Below, piece by piece: positions 1 to 12,254 of a DNA stretch of 64,000 nt. The DNA comes from Adineta steineri. Lineage: Eukaryota; Rotifera; Eurotatoria; Adinetida; Adinetidae. Both the position numbers and the translations under genes were made by a program. The stretch spans positions 572,685 through 636,684 of the forward strand of contig CAJNOI010000017.1 in the NCBI GenBank assembly GCA_905250115.1, given 5' to 3'. Each line of letters opens with the position of its first letter. Position 1 is the first letter of the stretch. The notes beneath the pieces are model-generated. The model searched no databases. It worked only from the letters and a program-made list of their open reading frames with translations, and was not told the DNA's origin.

Positions 1-317
1 ATAAGCAAAGTGAATCATTTTCTTTCTATTATAAAGGTATTATTTTGTAATATACAAGTGGTTTTATTTCAAGGGGGGATATAACCGAGATAAGTAACAA
101 AAATGTTTTTTTCCCATGACAAAAAGAATATTAAAACATCAGTTCAAATAAAGTCATAGTTTTGTTGACAGTTGAAATATTGATAAGAGAATACTTTCAT
201 CATTATTCGCCAGACGGTTTGAAATTTCCAAGGATGACTCTTACGACACATTTGACGATAAGATAATATTTGTCTTGATGAAAAAGCACAGAGCAACAGT
301 TTCTATACAAATCTTAT

Positions 318-447
318 GTGTGAATGTGGGTTCGGGTGTGGGATTTGAGTGTGCGTGTAGGTGTGGGCATGGGTGTAGGCGTAGATTTGGATATGGGTGT
401 GGGTACTCTTAGAATCAACCACACTCACATTCACACCCACACCCTTA
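318..447. repeat. telomere-like GT hairpin
   Basis: A left arm rich in GGGTGTG/GGTGTAGG units faces a right arm of CACACCCACACCC, separated by a short loop near 410-420. It belongs to the GGGTGT palindrome family found throughout the window. The left arm is longer and degenerate. Confidence 0.8.
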
Positions 448-1564
448 AACTAGAATAAAATCTTATTACCATTTATGTTCAAATTTATTTGTATAGTTTT
501 ACTATGTGGAGTTCAGATATTAGATAAACATATTTAACATATAATTTAAACTCTTCAAGAACATTCATTACATTATACTTTCATGTTTCATCATATTTAT
601 TTGTTAAACCAACTTATTTATCGAATGGTTTATTTTTTTTGGCAGTGTTGAGTAAAATTCACTTTGTATCTGAATAATAATTTATATGAATAGAAGACAT
701 GAGTAAACATAGCATTTCTCTCAATTCTATTGTTGAATTCACACTGATAATGAGATGTTAGTATAGTATGTCATTAAAATTTAGAGGATCAAACAGAGGA
801 ATCAATGAATCAAAACAATCCAAGAGACAATTATACATAATTCTATCATTAATAAATTCTTGATCATGTACAAGATTAACTTCATACTCAATACGAATGC
901 CTTCTTCGTTTCGGAATCATTCTTTTTAGTTTATAATTATCAATGATAATATCAAGTTCGAAATATGTCAATGAACTGATTTACATTTATTTTTATATCG
1001 ATAATCTGTTCATATTCAAAATTCTAAGATGAATACGTGTTGTTCTCCATTGACTTGACAATTATTGAGCAAAGAAAAAAAGTTCAGTCAATAAAAAAAA
1101 GAATTAATTCATGTGATATGTATTCGTTTGTTTGTTGAACACTAAACTGATGATGTTAAAGAATTTGACTCGAAAATTCTATTACTTTTGAGAATAACAT
1201 TAAATAATTAATTATAAAGGAAAAAGAAAATATTTTTATAAAATCATTTGAATTATTTTCTATTGTTAAATATTGAATTTCAATTGAATATTTATTCATG
1301 TAATTTCATTACTTTATATAAATGAAAAGAAGATTTAATAATTTGTTAAATAATCATTTAATTCAGACATTTTTTTATTTATCGATATAATAGAAAAATC
1401 ATTCAATTTTTCTTCACTATTTTATTATTTTAATTAAGTTCAAGGAATCATTTTGTTAATTGATGAAATTTTATAAAATATATTTTATTTGTTTTTCTTT
1501 TTATTTAGATTTTAGAAATGAATTTTAATTAATTAAAAATCTTTTCCTTTTCCAAGGAGGAAAA

Positions 1565-1760
1565 GAGTGTGGGTGTGGATGAGGATGTGGGTCAAGGGAT
1601 CAAAGACACTCACACTCACACCGATATTCACACCCTTAATCCATTTAATATCATTTATTTGATTGTAATAATATACAAGAATTTCATCTTCCTGATCATT
1701 TACAATATAAAAAGGGTGTGGGTATGGCCATTCTTCTTATCCACCCACACCCTCAAGATG
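1565..1760. repeat. two adjacent telomere-like GT hairpins
   Basis: The first palindrome (about 1565-1638) has arms GTGTGGGTGTGG and CACTCACACTCACACC. The second (about 1713-1760) has arms GGGTGTGGGT and ACCCACACCCTCAAGATG, the latter carrying the family end motif. Confidence 0.8.
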
Positions 1761-2092
1761 ATACGAGTACGAGTACTACAAAAATCGTTCTGAAGTACAC
1801 GTACTTCGAGTATTTTGTACAGCTCTGAGACAGACTCACATCGTCGCGTCTAATCTCAAATCAAAATGTAAATGATTGAAGAAGCATTGATGAAACTCAA
1901 TCTATTTGCTGGTTTTTGTTTGGTTTCTATTTCTTTTATTAGTATAAAAACAAACCTCTGTAATACATTTAACTAAATTTCTTTTGTCTGGCATATACTT
2001 TGGAGAACAGATCGAATTAAAAAAAAGGGAATAGGGTTTGTCGATAAATTCCGCATACAAAGTTTAATTCATTTCAGTAATAAGGTAAAAGT

Positions 2093-5000
2093 ATGAAACA
2101 AACTCGCATCACTAATTTACCATACCATTGTCGTGTACAACGCATACATCGCAAATCAATTCAATTAGCCAAGGTGACCAATACGTTTTCTGTTCAGAAC
2201 TTATCAAAAGTACCTCTGTCTACCGAGAAAAATTCATTAAAATCTGTTCATAATGATACTTTTCAGTCAACTAACCATGAAACATTCAATAAAACAAGCA
2301 AAGTGACACCAGAAAATGAGCATTCACGTCAAAATACTTTAAAACAAGCAAAACGGACAAAGAAGGTTCATTGGTAGGTGTAAAACAAATGTATCATAAC
2401 TCGACACTATAGGAACTCGTTCTAAAAAGTTGTTTTTCTTAAGATTATACCCACACCCCCAAGGTGATTAGTAGATAATAACAATAAATCATATCTTTTT
2501 GTCATGATTCACTGCTTTTCATAGTGTTTATTACAGAATAACGTTTAATAGGACAATGTGTTATTATTCATTTTAGGCAATTTTCACATTGTCACATGTG
2601 GTACTTGTTTTTTTCGATAGTTACTGTTACTATTGTTTTGGCTGCAGCGATTGGCATTCCAATTGTGCTATCATCATGTACGTAATCATGCTCTCTATCT
2701 TATAGATCCAGTTTTATAAATCAAATTTTTGAATATAGCTCAGATGAATGCAAGCTTTATTTAAAAGAAGCCTTAAATTGATGCATGTTTGTTTTCAAAG
2801 CAGTTTTTTCATTAGCTGGAAAAAAAAAGAAACATTGTATTATTTATATGGTTTCGATACAAGAGCTGTTTTTTTTTGTTAATGAGATTGAAACAAAAAA
2901 AATAATTTCCCTAGTCGAACATCTTGTAAGCAAGATCTTGGCCAAGATCTTAGGAACAGATAAGTGAACAGATCTTGAAAAAATAGGTACAGATAATTTG
3001 ATTATCTTGTACACAAGATCTGTGACTAGATCTTAGGTACAGATTGTTAAGATCTTATGTACAGGTTGTTAATATCTTATGTATAGCTTGTTAAGATCTT
3101 GGTAACAGATATTCGAAATCTTGAGCATAAGATCTTGTAATGAATAGTATTTTCGTTTTGCCTCTACAAGATCTTCAGATCTTGTACTAATATATTTAAA
3201 TTTAAGACCTATATGAACATACAATAACACACGTGAACATCAAATACAATTACAACCTTTAGAAAAAAAAACATAATAAAATTTAAATACCATAACTACT
3301 CTTTTTAATTCACAATCATCTGTATGAACACAAATCATTCAGAAGTACACGAAATACAAGATAAAAAATAATAAAAATAAATTTGAATCAGCTTCGTCAT
3401 ATAATTCAGCATCAGGCGATGATGTCAACAATGATGATGACAATGAAACGGCTTGATCAATAGTAACAACGGCATCATTATCTGAAATATCGCCAGCTAC
3501 TGGATCTAATGAATTAGAGATGTCCATGAAATCATCATCTTCGTCTTCGTGTTCATTATTTCGAAGCATCCTAAATACTTCACTTTCCTTGCGTGCCAAC
3601 CGGTATTGGCGCATACATTCTCTTGTTCGTTGAGTCGTACTTTTCGAACAAAATTTATTGTTCATATCTAAAAATAATAATACGCAAAATTAAACTAAAC
3701 TAAAACGAATAAACAACAGCAATTAATTACTTTAAAATAAGTAGCATACATGTCTAAACATGCGTAGTTTATTTCAACAATTCGATATATTAGCATAGAT
3801 TGATAATGTACATGTTAATTGAATTGACCATTGCTTTTAGCATTAAAACTGACGCAAGTAAATTCCAGTAGATTTCTAAAAGACAAATATAATTATTGGA
3901 AAATTATTTCATAAAAATTTCTAAGTTAAGTCTCTTCATTCTCGTCATTGTAATAAAAAAAATTCATTTTTACAATTGTAAAATATCTCGTTCGTCGAAA
4001 AAATTATGATTAATATATTTAAGAAGAATCAACATATCATCATTAATCGATGCATAGTTATTTAATTAAGATTTTTCATGCTTATATGAGATAAAGACTT
4101 GGCCCTTATAACGTTTGTTATCTTTGTGTTCATTCTTTGTTTTTATTGGTTCATATATATGAAGACTGTAAAAAAGCTTTTTTTATTTTTTTTTCTGTTC
4201 TGTTATGATTTATGAATATTTTTAATAAAATAATTCAAATATTTGAATTATTTTTTTCTATTAATGATGTCGCTTTAGTTTATTCAAGATCTTGGTGCAA
4301 GATAATTACAGTTTAACTTTTGTCCAGTCTTCTAACAATTTTGATATCTTGAGTAAAGATCTTGATAAGATCTGTGATACAAGATAATTACAATTTAACT
4401 TTTCTTCATGTCTTTTGAAAAGCTTGATATCTTGAAGAAAGATCTTAATAAGATCTGTGTTACAGATTCGTAAGATATGATCAAGATATGCTTTATCGAA
4501 AAAAAGAAATTATCTTTTTAAGATCTTGGCAAGATCTTACTTACGAATTTCAAGATTTCCAGATCTTACTTACAAGATGTTCGACTAGGGTTGAGTATTC
4601 GAAATCGTTCTTAAGTTTAGCATACATGGATGCGGATTGCTGTCTCCCAGGAGTATTGAAGAGTGAAAAAACTACGAATATAACTTAATCATCTTGTATA
4701 ATGACTGATATTCTTAGCGACAACTATAACTACAACAACAACAGCAACGACAACAACAACAACACCTAGGGGTAAGTAACAGGCTAAATAATGAATACTT
4801 TCTGTAGCTGTACAAAAGAGTAGCTTTCGGAAGTTTCAAAAAGAGTTTTTATATGTATCTTATTTAGTATGGGTAACTACAGGCAGCTTAAGCACTTCAC
4901 GAGAATCTCACACAGCATCCGTATTAAATAGTGGAAAAGTATTAGTTACTGGAGGATATAATGGTGCTTTTTTGACTACTACTGAATTATATGATCCAGC

Positions 5001-5856
5001 AACGGGAAATTGGACGATTGTTGGTGCTTTGACCACAGGACGAAATTCACATACCGCATCCATATTGAAAAATGGTAGTGTTTTAGTAGCTGGTGGTAAC
5101 GACGGTAGTTGTCTAAATAGTGCTGAAATATATAATCCAATGACAAATACTTGGACAATCACAGGAAATCTGAATGATGCACGCGCTGGTCCAGTATCAG
5201 TCACATTAACAAATGGGAAAGTATTGATTTTAGGTGGAAATGGTAATAGTGGTTATTTAAATACTGCTGAATTGTATGATCCATCAACTGGTATTTGGAC
5301 ACGTACAGGAAACATGAATAATGCACGTGCTAATCCAACAGCTGTACGATTGACAACTGGGAAAGTATTAGCTTTAGGTGGCTATGATGGTAGTTATTTA
5401 AATACTGCTGAATTGTATGATCCATCAACTGGTAATTGGACACGTACCGGTAGTATGAATGTTGCACGGGATCCTCCTGCAGTGTGTATATTAACAGATG
5501 GAAGAGTATTAGCTACGGGTGGAGAGACTAGTGGTGGTGTTATTTTAAATAGTGCAGAAGTGTATGATCCATCAACTGGTACCTGGACAACTACCGGTAA
5601 TATGAGCATATCACGAAAAGGGCCGACAGCATCTCTATTAACAAATGGAACAGTGTTAGTCGTTGGTGGATATAGTGGTAGCACTTATTTCAATACTACT
5701 GAATTGTATAGTCCATCAACAGGACTTTGGACAGCCGGTCCTAGTATGCATACAGCACGCGGATATTACACAGCATCCACACTATTAGATGGAACTGTGA
5801 TGGCGAGTGGGGGAACAAATGGTGGTAGTATTGTAAATAGTATAGAACTTTATTAG
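2093..5856 (+). CDS. type II membrane protein with kelch repeats
   Basis: Spliced model with exons 2093-2373, 2577-2677, 4718-4771 and 4868-5856; all introns are GT-AG and phases match, giving 474 aa. Residues 1-94 are a basic, Ser/Thr-rich cytosolic tail. One transmembrane helix follows (about 103-125, WYLFFSIVTVTIVLAAAIG), then a Thr-only linker encoded by exon 3. The rest is about seven kelch units of roughly 48 residues with the signature ELYDPSTGNWT...GKVLxxGG, predicting a beta-propeller outside the cell or in the lumen. No catalytic residues of galactose oxidase could be assigned. The repeats resemble bacterial-type kelch proteins, so horizontal origin is possible but unproven. Intron 2 is about 2 kb because it holds a TIR element (2909-4590). 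Domain call and exon model are secure; function and ligand are unknown. Confidence 0.85.
2451..2466. repeat. single telomere-like arm in kelch intron 1
   Basis: ACCCACACCCCCAAGG, a lone right arm of the GT-hairpin family, lies inside the first intron of the kelch gene. No matching left arm is visible nearby. Confidence 0.5.
2909..4590. mobile_element. TIR DNA-transposon relic with AAGATCTT arrays
   Basis: The ends are near-perfect 30-bp inverted repeats: CCCTAGTCGAACATCTTGTA at 2909 and its complement ending CGACTAGGG at 4590. Inside each end, about 250-300 bp are filled with the palindromic word AAGATCTT and variants (GTAAGATCTTG, CAAGATCTG), a typical subterminal transposase-binding arrangement. 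The centre holds one minus-strand ORF (3339-3665) and no complete transposase, so the element is non-autonomous or decayed. The CCCTAG end recalls piggyBac termini, but the flanks (ATTT and TTGA) are not a TTAA duplication, so family assignment is open. It lies wholly within kelch intron 2, and the gene model splices across it. Confidence 0.8.
3339..3665 (-). CDS. short ORF inside the TIR element
   Basis: This 108-aa ORF starts with a basic segment (QRTRECMRQYRLARKE) and continues with an acidic EDEDDD stretch. It then becomes Ser-rich and ends in a run of aromatic and hydrophobic residues that is probably read-through of non-coding AT-rich DNA. Its location, between the inverted arms, suggests the N-terminal exon of a transposon protein. 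No DDE motif is present. I do not recognise the family; the ORF could be spurious. Confidence 0.35.
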   Translation of the reverse strand: MNNKFCSKSTTQRTRECMRQYRLARKESEVFRMLRNNEHEDEDDDFMDISNSLDPVAGDISDNDAVVTIDQAVSLSSSLLTSSPDAELYDEADSNLFLLFFILYFVYF

Positions 5857-7684
5857 TCTTCTTCAATGGAACGATATGTTATAAAGCTTATCTAAAAATG
5901 ATTGTATGAAAAAGATAAATACATTAATTGTTAGCGATGACTCTAGTCATCAGTCTCTCTTAGCCCTATAGACAGGCTAACATTGATGTAATGAAAATAA
6001 AAGTAATTAGTAGAATGTCTTAACGCTTATTTATATGTATTGTGTGTGTGTTTTGTTTCATGAAATAAATAACACTATTATAAAATACAAAGAAAACTTA
6101 AGAGATATTGATTTTTTTTATATCCAACAGCACTAGAGTGTACATTTCTTTGATGATGAATCTTAAACGGGTGTAAACCATCTTCAGGGTGTGTGGATGT
6201 CTGGGTATTGATAAGGTTTTCATGTATGCCGAATATTCAGATTCACACCCACACCCCTCAAGATGATTTAAATCAATCCAAAATCAGTCGATGTATTATC
6301 AGATGAACAGAATGAATAAACAAATTATCGTAATTGTTAAATATTTCATCTCTCCTAATTTTTAAAAATAAAACAAAATTCTATTTGATAATCAGCATTA
6401 TCATCATCATCATGAGACAATCAATTTTAATAGATTTATCGTCTCAATTAAAATCATTGAGAATAATAAGAATTTGAATTTATATTTATTTTTCATTCTT
6501 AGGTTTGATATTTTGGATGATAAAAATGTGAATTATGACGAAATCATTAATTTTTAGAAGACAAAAATAAAGTTTTATATAAAATAAAATATAAAAACAT
6601 TTTTTGAAATTTTATAAACTTTCTCTCTTTCTATTTCGAAACTTAATATATTAATAACTAAATAAGATTTAATCAGTCTTTGGGCCGTTATACAAAAATT
6701 TTTGACACCCATTATTGAGTATTTTAGATGAAAGAGTATGTAAAAATACATATAAATCCAAAGTTCTAGCCTTTTTAGAGATACCTTTGTATGGATTTGA
6801 AAGGCATCTTCTTCAATAGATTAAATTGATTATTTTCTCGCCCAAACATTTATCTTTATGTATATCAATAGAGAGAGAAAGACAATGAAATTTAATTCTT
6901 TTTTTTTTCTTTCACTTTTTGTCTACGATAGAATCAAACAAAAATAAATTCAATCTTCCTATTCTGTTTTTGCTTTCACATTAACCATTTTTTACGTATT
7001 GTTGTGAACAGAAAAGAAAAATTTTGTATAGAAAATGAGCAGGATTAATTTTGAAGAAAGACAAATAGTTTTTTAACTGTCAACAATCAAACATAGAAGA
7101 AAATTTAAAATATCGCTATTAGTAATAAGCACTTTAGCTTTGCCGTCTGATTTGTTTTTGTATTATGAACTAATTAATAGTTGAAGAAAGAAAAGGGTAA
7201 AAAAAAGAAAAAGTAACAATGTCATGCACATGAATTACTAGAAACGTCTTATAGGTGCAATTTATTATAATATGTTTGTATGTCATGAATTCCAAAATTC
7301 ATGACATAGTCGGTATTTTATTTTTGATAATATATTCAGAATAAATTTAGACAATTTCGTATTTAAATTAATCAAAAATAAAATTAGATTTTTTTTTGTT
7401 GTGCAAATAGACGTAATATAACAAGTGATGATAACTGAGTTTGTGACAAAATATTATGTTATTAAGAAATTAGTTGTATATATTTTGTTAATCATATTTC
7501 AAAGGTAGAAAATAGGATTATATGATTCAAACGAATGTTCATTAGTGAATGTCTTGTATCAATATAATGACATGATCTTTTGTTTTAACAAATATTAAAA
7601 ATAAATATTTCACTGATCGAACAGTCTTATTGAGAAAATATTATGCAGTAAAATATGATAATCTATCTGATATTATTAATAATA
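5857..7684. other. gene-free stretch after kelch gene
   Basis: No gene is supportable. A GT hairpin lies at 6178-6265. The rest is AT-rich with poly-T and poly-A runs and leads into the MITE at 7685. Confidence 0.6.
6178..6265. repeat. telomere-like GT hairpin
   Basis: The left end CCATCTTCAGGGTGTGTGG and right end CACACCCACACCCCTCAAGATG are inverted copies, so both family termini (CCATCTTGA / TCAAGATGG) are nearly preserved around a loop of about 45 bp. Confidence 0.85.
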
Positions 7685-8257
7685 ACGGGTGCGGCACAAT
7701 AAATGGGCCTCGTAGTATTGTGATCATAGCTCTTTCATTTTTTACGCTACTGAGCTAATTGTTTTTTTTTAAAGATGCGCAATGAAGTTCTCTACAAAAC
7801 CCTATTTTTTGTTTTTCGATCTTCTTATACAGATAATTTTTAGGACGTAAAAAATAAATCCTCCTAAAACGTCGTACTTTCAAAGTAACTTTTCTAACTA
7901 GTCACTTATCAAAAAGCAATGTAGATTAAATAGAGTATATGATTTTGTAGAGAATTTCATGGGGCACCTTTCAAAAAACAATTTAGCTCAGTAACATAAA
8001 AAATGAATAAGTTACGGGTAAAACACTGAGATTGTCAGACACGTTGATGTACTCGTTGGAAAGCATCATTTTCTAGAAGTCTTTACTTTTCGTGTTTTAA
8101 AAATCTATTGCACATGGAAATTGAAAACAAAAACTACGCAGTTTTTGTAGAGAACTTCATTGCGCATCTTTTAAAAAAAACAATTAGCTCAGTAGTGTAA
8201 AAAATGAAAGAGCTATGATCAAAATACTAAGAGGCCCATTTATTGTACCGCACCCGT
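7685..8257. mobile_element. Tc1/mariner-type MITE, TA duplication
   Basis: Inverted arms of about 118 bp, more than 90% identical by eye, begin ACGGGTGCGGCACAATAAAT at 7685 and end with its complement at 8257. The element is flanked by TA at 7683-7684 and 8258-8259, the target duplication of Tc1/mariner elements. Inside, about 7945-8035 is a degenerate extra copy of the arm (GTAGAGAATTTCAT, TTTAGCTCAGTAAC). No transposase ORF is present, so it is a non-autonomous 573-bp element. Confidence 0.85.
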
Positions 8258-8648
8258 TACTTATCATTTCAATATGTAACCAAGAAAGACTTTCCAAAGA
8301 GATAAACGAAAAAGTCTCCTTGTTAATCATTTAAAACAGGCGAAAATATATAATCTGTGTATTAGTTCTCTGTTTCTTCTTTTACGTAAATGCATCATCG
8401 GAAAAAATGTTTTTACAATTTTTTTGTCTTACTCCTCGACAAGTAAATAGAAACGAACGATGTCTGTATTTATTTTAGACAGTCATGACATATTAAAATA
8501 AAATTTTTGTTTTTTGGGAATGATATCACTCCCTTTCTTTCCATTCCTCTGCTCCATTGAAAGTGCGCAAATAAAAAAAAAGAACTCGCAGCAACTATAG
8601 TATTTAAACCATGATTTTTTGTAGTCATTTCATTCTTTTGCTACATAG

Positions 8649-11162
8649 ATGATGTTGATCATGCGATCGCTTATAATCCTGTTAGTAGGTTTTAGCACTA
8701 TTTTACATGGTAGTCATTTTCGTGGTGGCACAATGACATGGTACATAATATATATATATAGTCTTTTACTAATAGATTTTTATTATTATTCTATTTTATA
8801 GGCGTCCTTTGAATAATACTCCATCCGGCAGTACAGTTGCCGTTCAAGTGCGTGAACGATGGTCATGGAATCGTGCTTATGTTAGTGGTAGTACTAATTT
8901 TTTCTGTAATGATGCGACCATAGCTGCACATGGTACTATGGGAATTAGCTCTGGCAATTATGTCAGTTGTTATGGCGGTCTTTGTAGTTATTGGACTATT
9001 ATGGATACAGCAATAAACTGCACAGATTATAGTGCTAACCTTACTGTTAGTTCTGGCGAACATTATGAAACGCAAACATTTCCATTAAATATTACACTTA
9101 TTGTTGCTTTTAGTGCAAGTCAATGGTTTGCAAATATTGTTGCTGGCAAGGGGAGCTCGCCATGGAGTGTTGTCTGTCAGATCAACACTATTATTAGACC
9201 CGATGGCTACATAAATTCCAGTCCTATTGCTGTCAGTCTTCCTATTATTTTCAAACAAATTAATATTCAACAAGTACATGTTGTTCAAATGTCTGATTTT
9301 GATGGAACCGATACATTGCGATGTCGATGGTCAACTTCATCAGGCAATATTAACAATTTCGATGAATGTGGTGGTATATGTAATGGTGTTCCTGGTGCTA
9401 GTCTTATTGCGGAGAATTGCACAATTGTGTTTACGCTTACACTTGCTGGCTGGTACGCTGTAGCAGCATTACAAATTGAAGATTTTTTTAGTACTACATC
9501 GACAACACCAATGAGTTCTGTCCCAATACAATTTCTTTTCTATGGTTATGCGGCACCTACCGCTAGTTGTACTACTCCACCTGCTATCATTGGTAATCTA
9601 CCAAACCGAGGTAAATTATATATAACTTTATTCTTTATTCTTTCCACATATGCAATCGTTTCACTCCATTTTAGCTTGTATTGGTACACCAATCGGTTCT
9701 AATGTTACTCAATATATCATTATACAAGTTTATTGTCCTGGACATGCTATTGTTGATTTAGTTAGTAGCGTTCCAACTGGTATGACAAAGAGTCTTATTA
9801 TCAATTCAAGTCCTAGTTAGTGTATATTATGTGTTTTATTTTGTTTCTTTCATTATTTCGTTACAGATGTCTATGAAATCATTCTCAGCTGGGTTCCCAT
9901 AGAAGCTCAATATGGCCCGCAATCTGTCTGTGCTGGAGCTATCGATAGTATACAACTTCAATCTAATCAATGGTGTGTTACATTCTTAGTTGGCATTGAA
10001 TCTCCTGATGTCATTCGTCCAACAATGGTTCAAGGTTCAGCTTCACCAATTGGCACTGTCTTTCAAAATCAAACCCTTTTCTCGATTCAAAGTAATACTT
10101 GTGAATAAGTTTTTATACATTTAATTATATTTAAATTTTGTTTTTTTAGCGACAAAGGCTGTAAATCGTCCAACACTTAATAATACTTTCATCTATTTCA
10201 CAGATGCTGCTAATACTACTCAACCCGTTGCGAAATTTGATTGTGGTTGGGACCCTAATGTCATATATACAGGTTATACAACTATCATTCGTTTTCCAGT
10301 TGCACCATGGATTCCTGGACATTTTTATTATGTGACATTCGATACTGGTATGTATAAATTTATTGGTCATACAGAGTATTTTCAATTAATATGTTGTTGT
10401 TTTGTTTGATTTAAGGTGTTGCTAGTGGAACTGAATTTTGTGGTAAGTAATAGTTTATTAATTATATCGATTAATAAAGAGATATAAATTAAATGATACA
10501 TCATTGAAGGTCCTGAATCTGCTCCGATTTATGATCCAACATATTGGGTATTTAACATTTGGGATCCAGCTTTATCATCTACAACAACAACAACTACTAC
10601 TCCACCAACAACTCATACAGTTACATCCTTAGGTACAACCACTACTTCGATTAATACTGCAGTAAGTTTATCTAAACTGACATTTATTCTTAATATGAAA
10701 CTTTTTCATAGTGTACAACATCTGGCATAGTGGCAACTACTTCAGCTGCTGTTACAACTACAACAACTATAACTGCTACAATTGCAACTACAGCTGGTAA
10801 GAAAATACTATTTCTTTTTTGAAATTATTATTGTAATTCATTCACTTCTGTCCTATAGGTCCAACAACAGCGGGTGTAACTACTGCAGGTGCATCAACTG
10901 AAACTACCGTTCCTGTCATGTATCCTATAGATTTCGTAAGTTTTCAATTATATACGACTCATATTTAACACATATATAATAGATAAATACATGTGCCCAA
11001 CCAGTAGCAATTATGAGTGCTGTTATGATGGCTGCTATGGTTCCTATACAAGCTTTAGTAATGTATGCTGCGTTTACGAAGTTTTCCAATATGTTTAATC
11101 CATTACACAAGAAAGCACAGTTAAGACATGCACAACGCATGAGAAATATTAATATACGATGA
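8649..11162 (+). CDS. secreted-domain type I membrane protein, SHFRGG type
   Basis: Ten-exon model, all GT-AG with matching phases: 8649-8740, 8802-9610, 9675-9815, 9867-10100, 10150-10347, 10416-10442, 10510-10661, 10712-10796, 10859-10935, 10983-11162 (664 aa). Two in-frame ATGs open it, followed by a signal peptide (about residues 1-21, LIILLVGFSTILHG). The mature protein begins SHFRGGTMTWRP, a motif I recall from uncharacterised eukaryotic surface proteins. The ectodomain is Cys-containing and beta-rich in appearance. It is followed by a Thr/Ala-rich, mucin-like stalk spread over exons 7-9, one transmembrane helix (AIMSAVMMAAMVPIQALVMY) and a short basic tail. A cell-surface role is inferred; the specific function is unknown. 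Exon 6 is only 27 bp. Confidence 0.85.
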
Positions 11163-12254
11163 ACAAAAGACTTTACTTGAAAACAAAACATTTACTCTTT
11201 TTTTTTCTTACTGTAGTATTTTATTCATTTTCAAACCATATTATTATCATTAGGCAGTAGTCTTCTATATTTATTCTTTTCATTTTTTGTTTTTTTTCGA
11301 CTTTTAATATATTTTAATCATATTTTTAATAAATATTTATCTAAAGAAAATGAATATCATAATTGACCTAAGACCATTTTTTAAATACTGATCATCGTCT
11401 TGTTTTCGATTTATATGAAAAGAAATGTATGTGAATATAGGTAGAGAGGTAAAAGAACAAATCAATTAGATACACATTGGCACGTGTGCATAAATGTGCG
11501 AAAGAAAAAGTGTAATTGAAATAAATAGAAAAGAATATGTGTAACAAGATTTGATCATAACATTGATGATTATTTATGAATGAAATATTCAAACTATTCA
11601 CAACGAATTATTGAAATAGATCACAGAGAGAATTTGGAAGAGGTATTATATGACAATCGAAATATTGTTGAATAGTTGTTTTTTGAAAGAATTAATTATC
11701 AATATTTGAAATTTCTATACAAAAACATAATGAAATTTAGTTACATCTTTTTTCTTTTGTTTTACATGTCTTTTCATTATGAGTTTATGTTAGAAATAAA
11801 TCATGAATCGTTTCAGAATATATCTTTGTGGACATTTTATGGTATTAATTTTGCATTATCAATCAATAAACATAAAAATCATGTATTATATTAAAAAATC
11901 TTTACTATAAATTCATATTTTACAATTTTTTCTTCAATCATTTATTATTATTAGTTTCTTTCGAATATTATTAGAATAACATTCACGATTAGATCTTTCA
12001 ACATTGTACAGATGTCATAAGCTAAAAGCAAAAAGAATAGAGTGTATTTCAAGATTCTTTTAAATAGATATACATGGTAAAAATAGTGATTAATGAATTA
12101 TACTATTTATACAAAGAATACATTTTTCACATAAATCATTTATTCATACATAAAAATATCTAAAACACCCATATGAATTACTGTTTATGAAAATATAATT
12201 AAAATGAATGTTCATAGAGAGAGAGAAAGATATCCGTGTTCCTTGGCATAAGTT
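11163..12254. other. gene-free AT-rich stretch
   Basis: I see no gene, hairpin or terminal inverted repeat here. The short open frames at 11392-11601 and 11676-11894 are AT-rich and have no recognisable protein character. Confidence 0.5.

Larger units (their letters stand above)
1..2092. other. gene-free AT-rich stretch
   Basis: I see no supportable gene. Short open frames here are random or run through GT-rich repeats. The stretch carries three telomere-like hairpins, annotated separately, and otherwise AT-rich sequence that probably includes the 5' flank of the kelch gene starting at 2093. Confidence 0.6.

Noticed and set aside
4908-5684. Minus-strand ORFs opposite the kelch exon
   Set aside because: They mirror the repetitive kelch codons and have no domain character; the plus-strand frame is continuous with spliced upstream exons.
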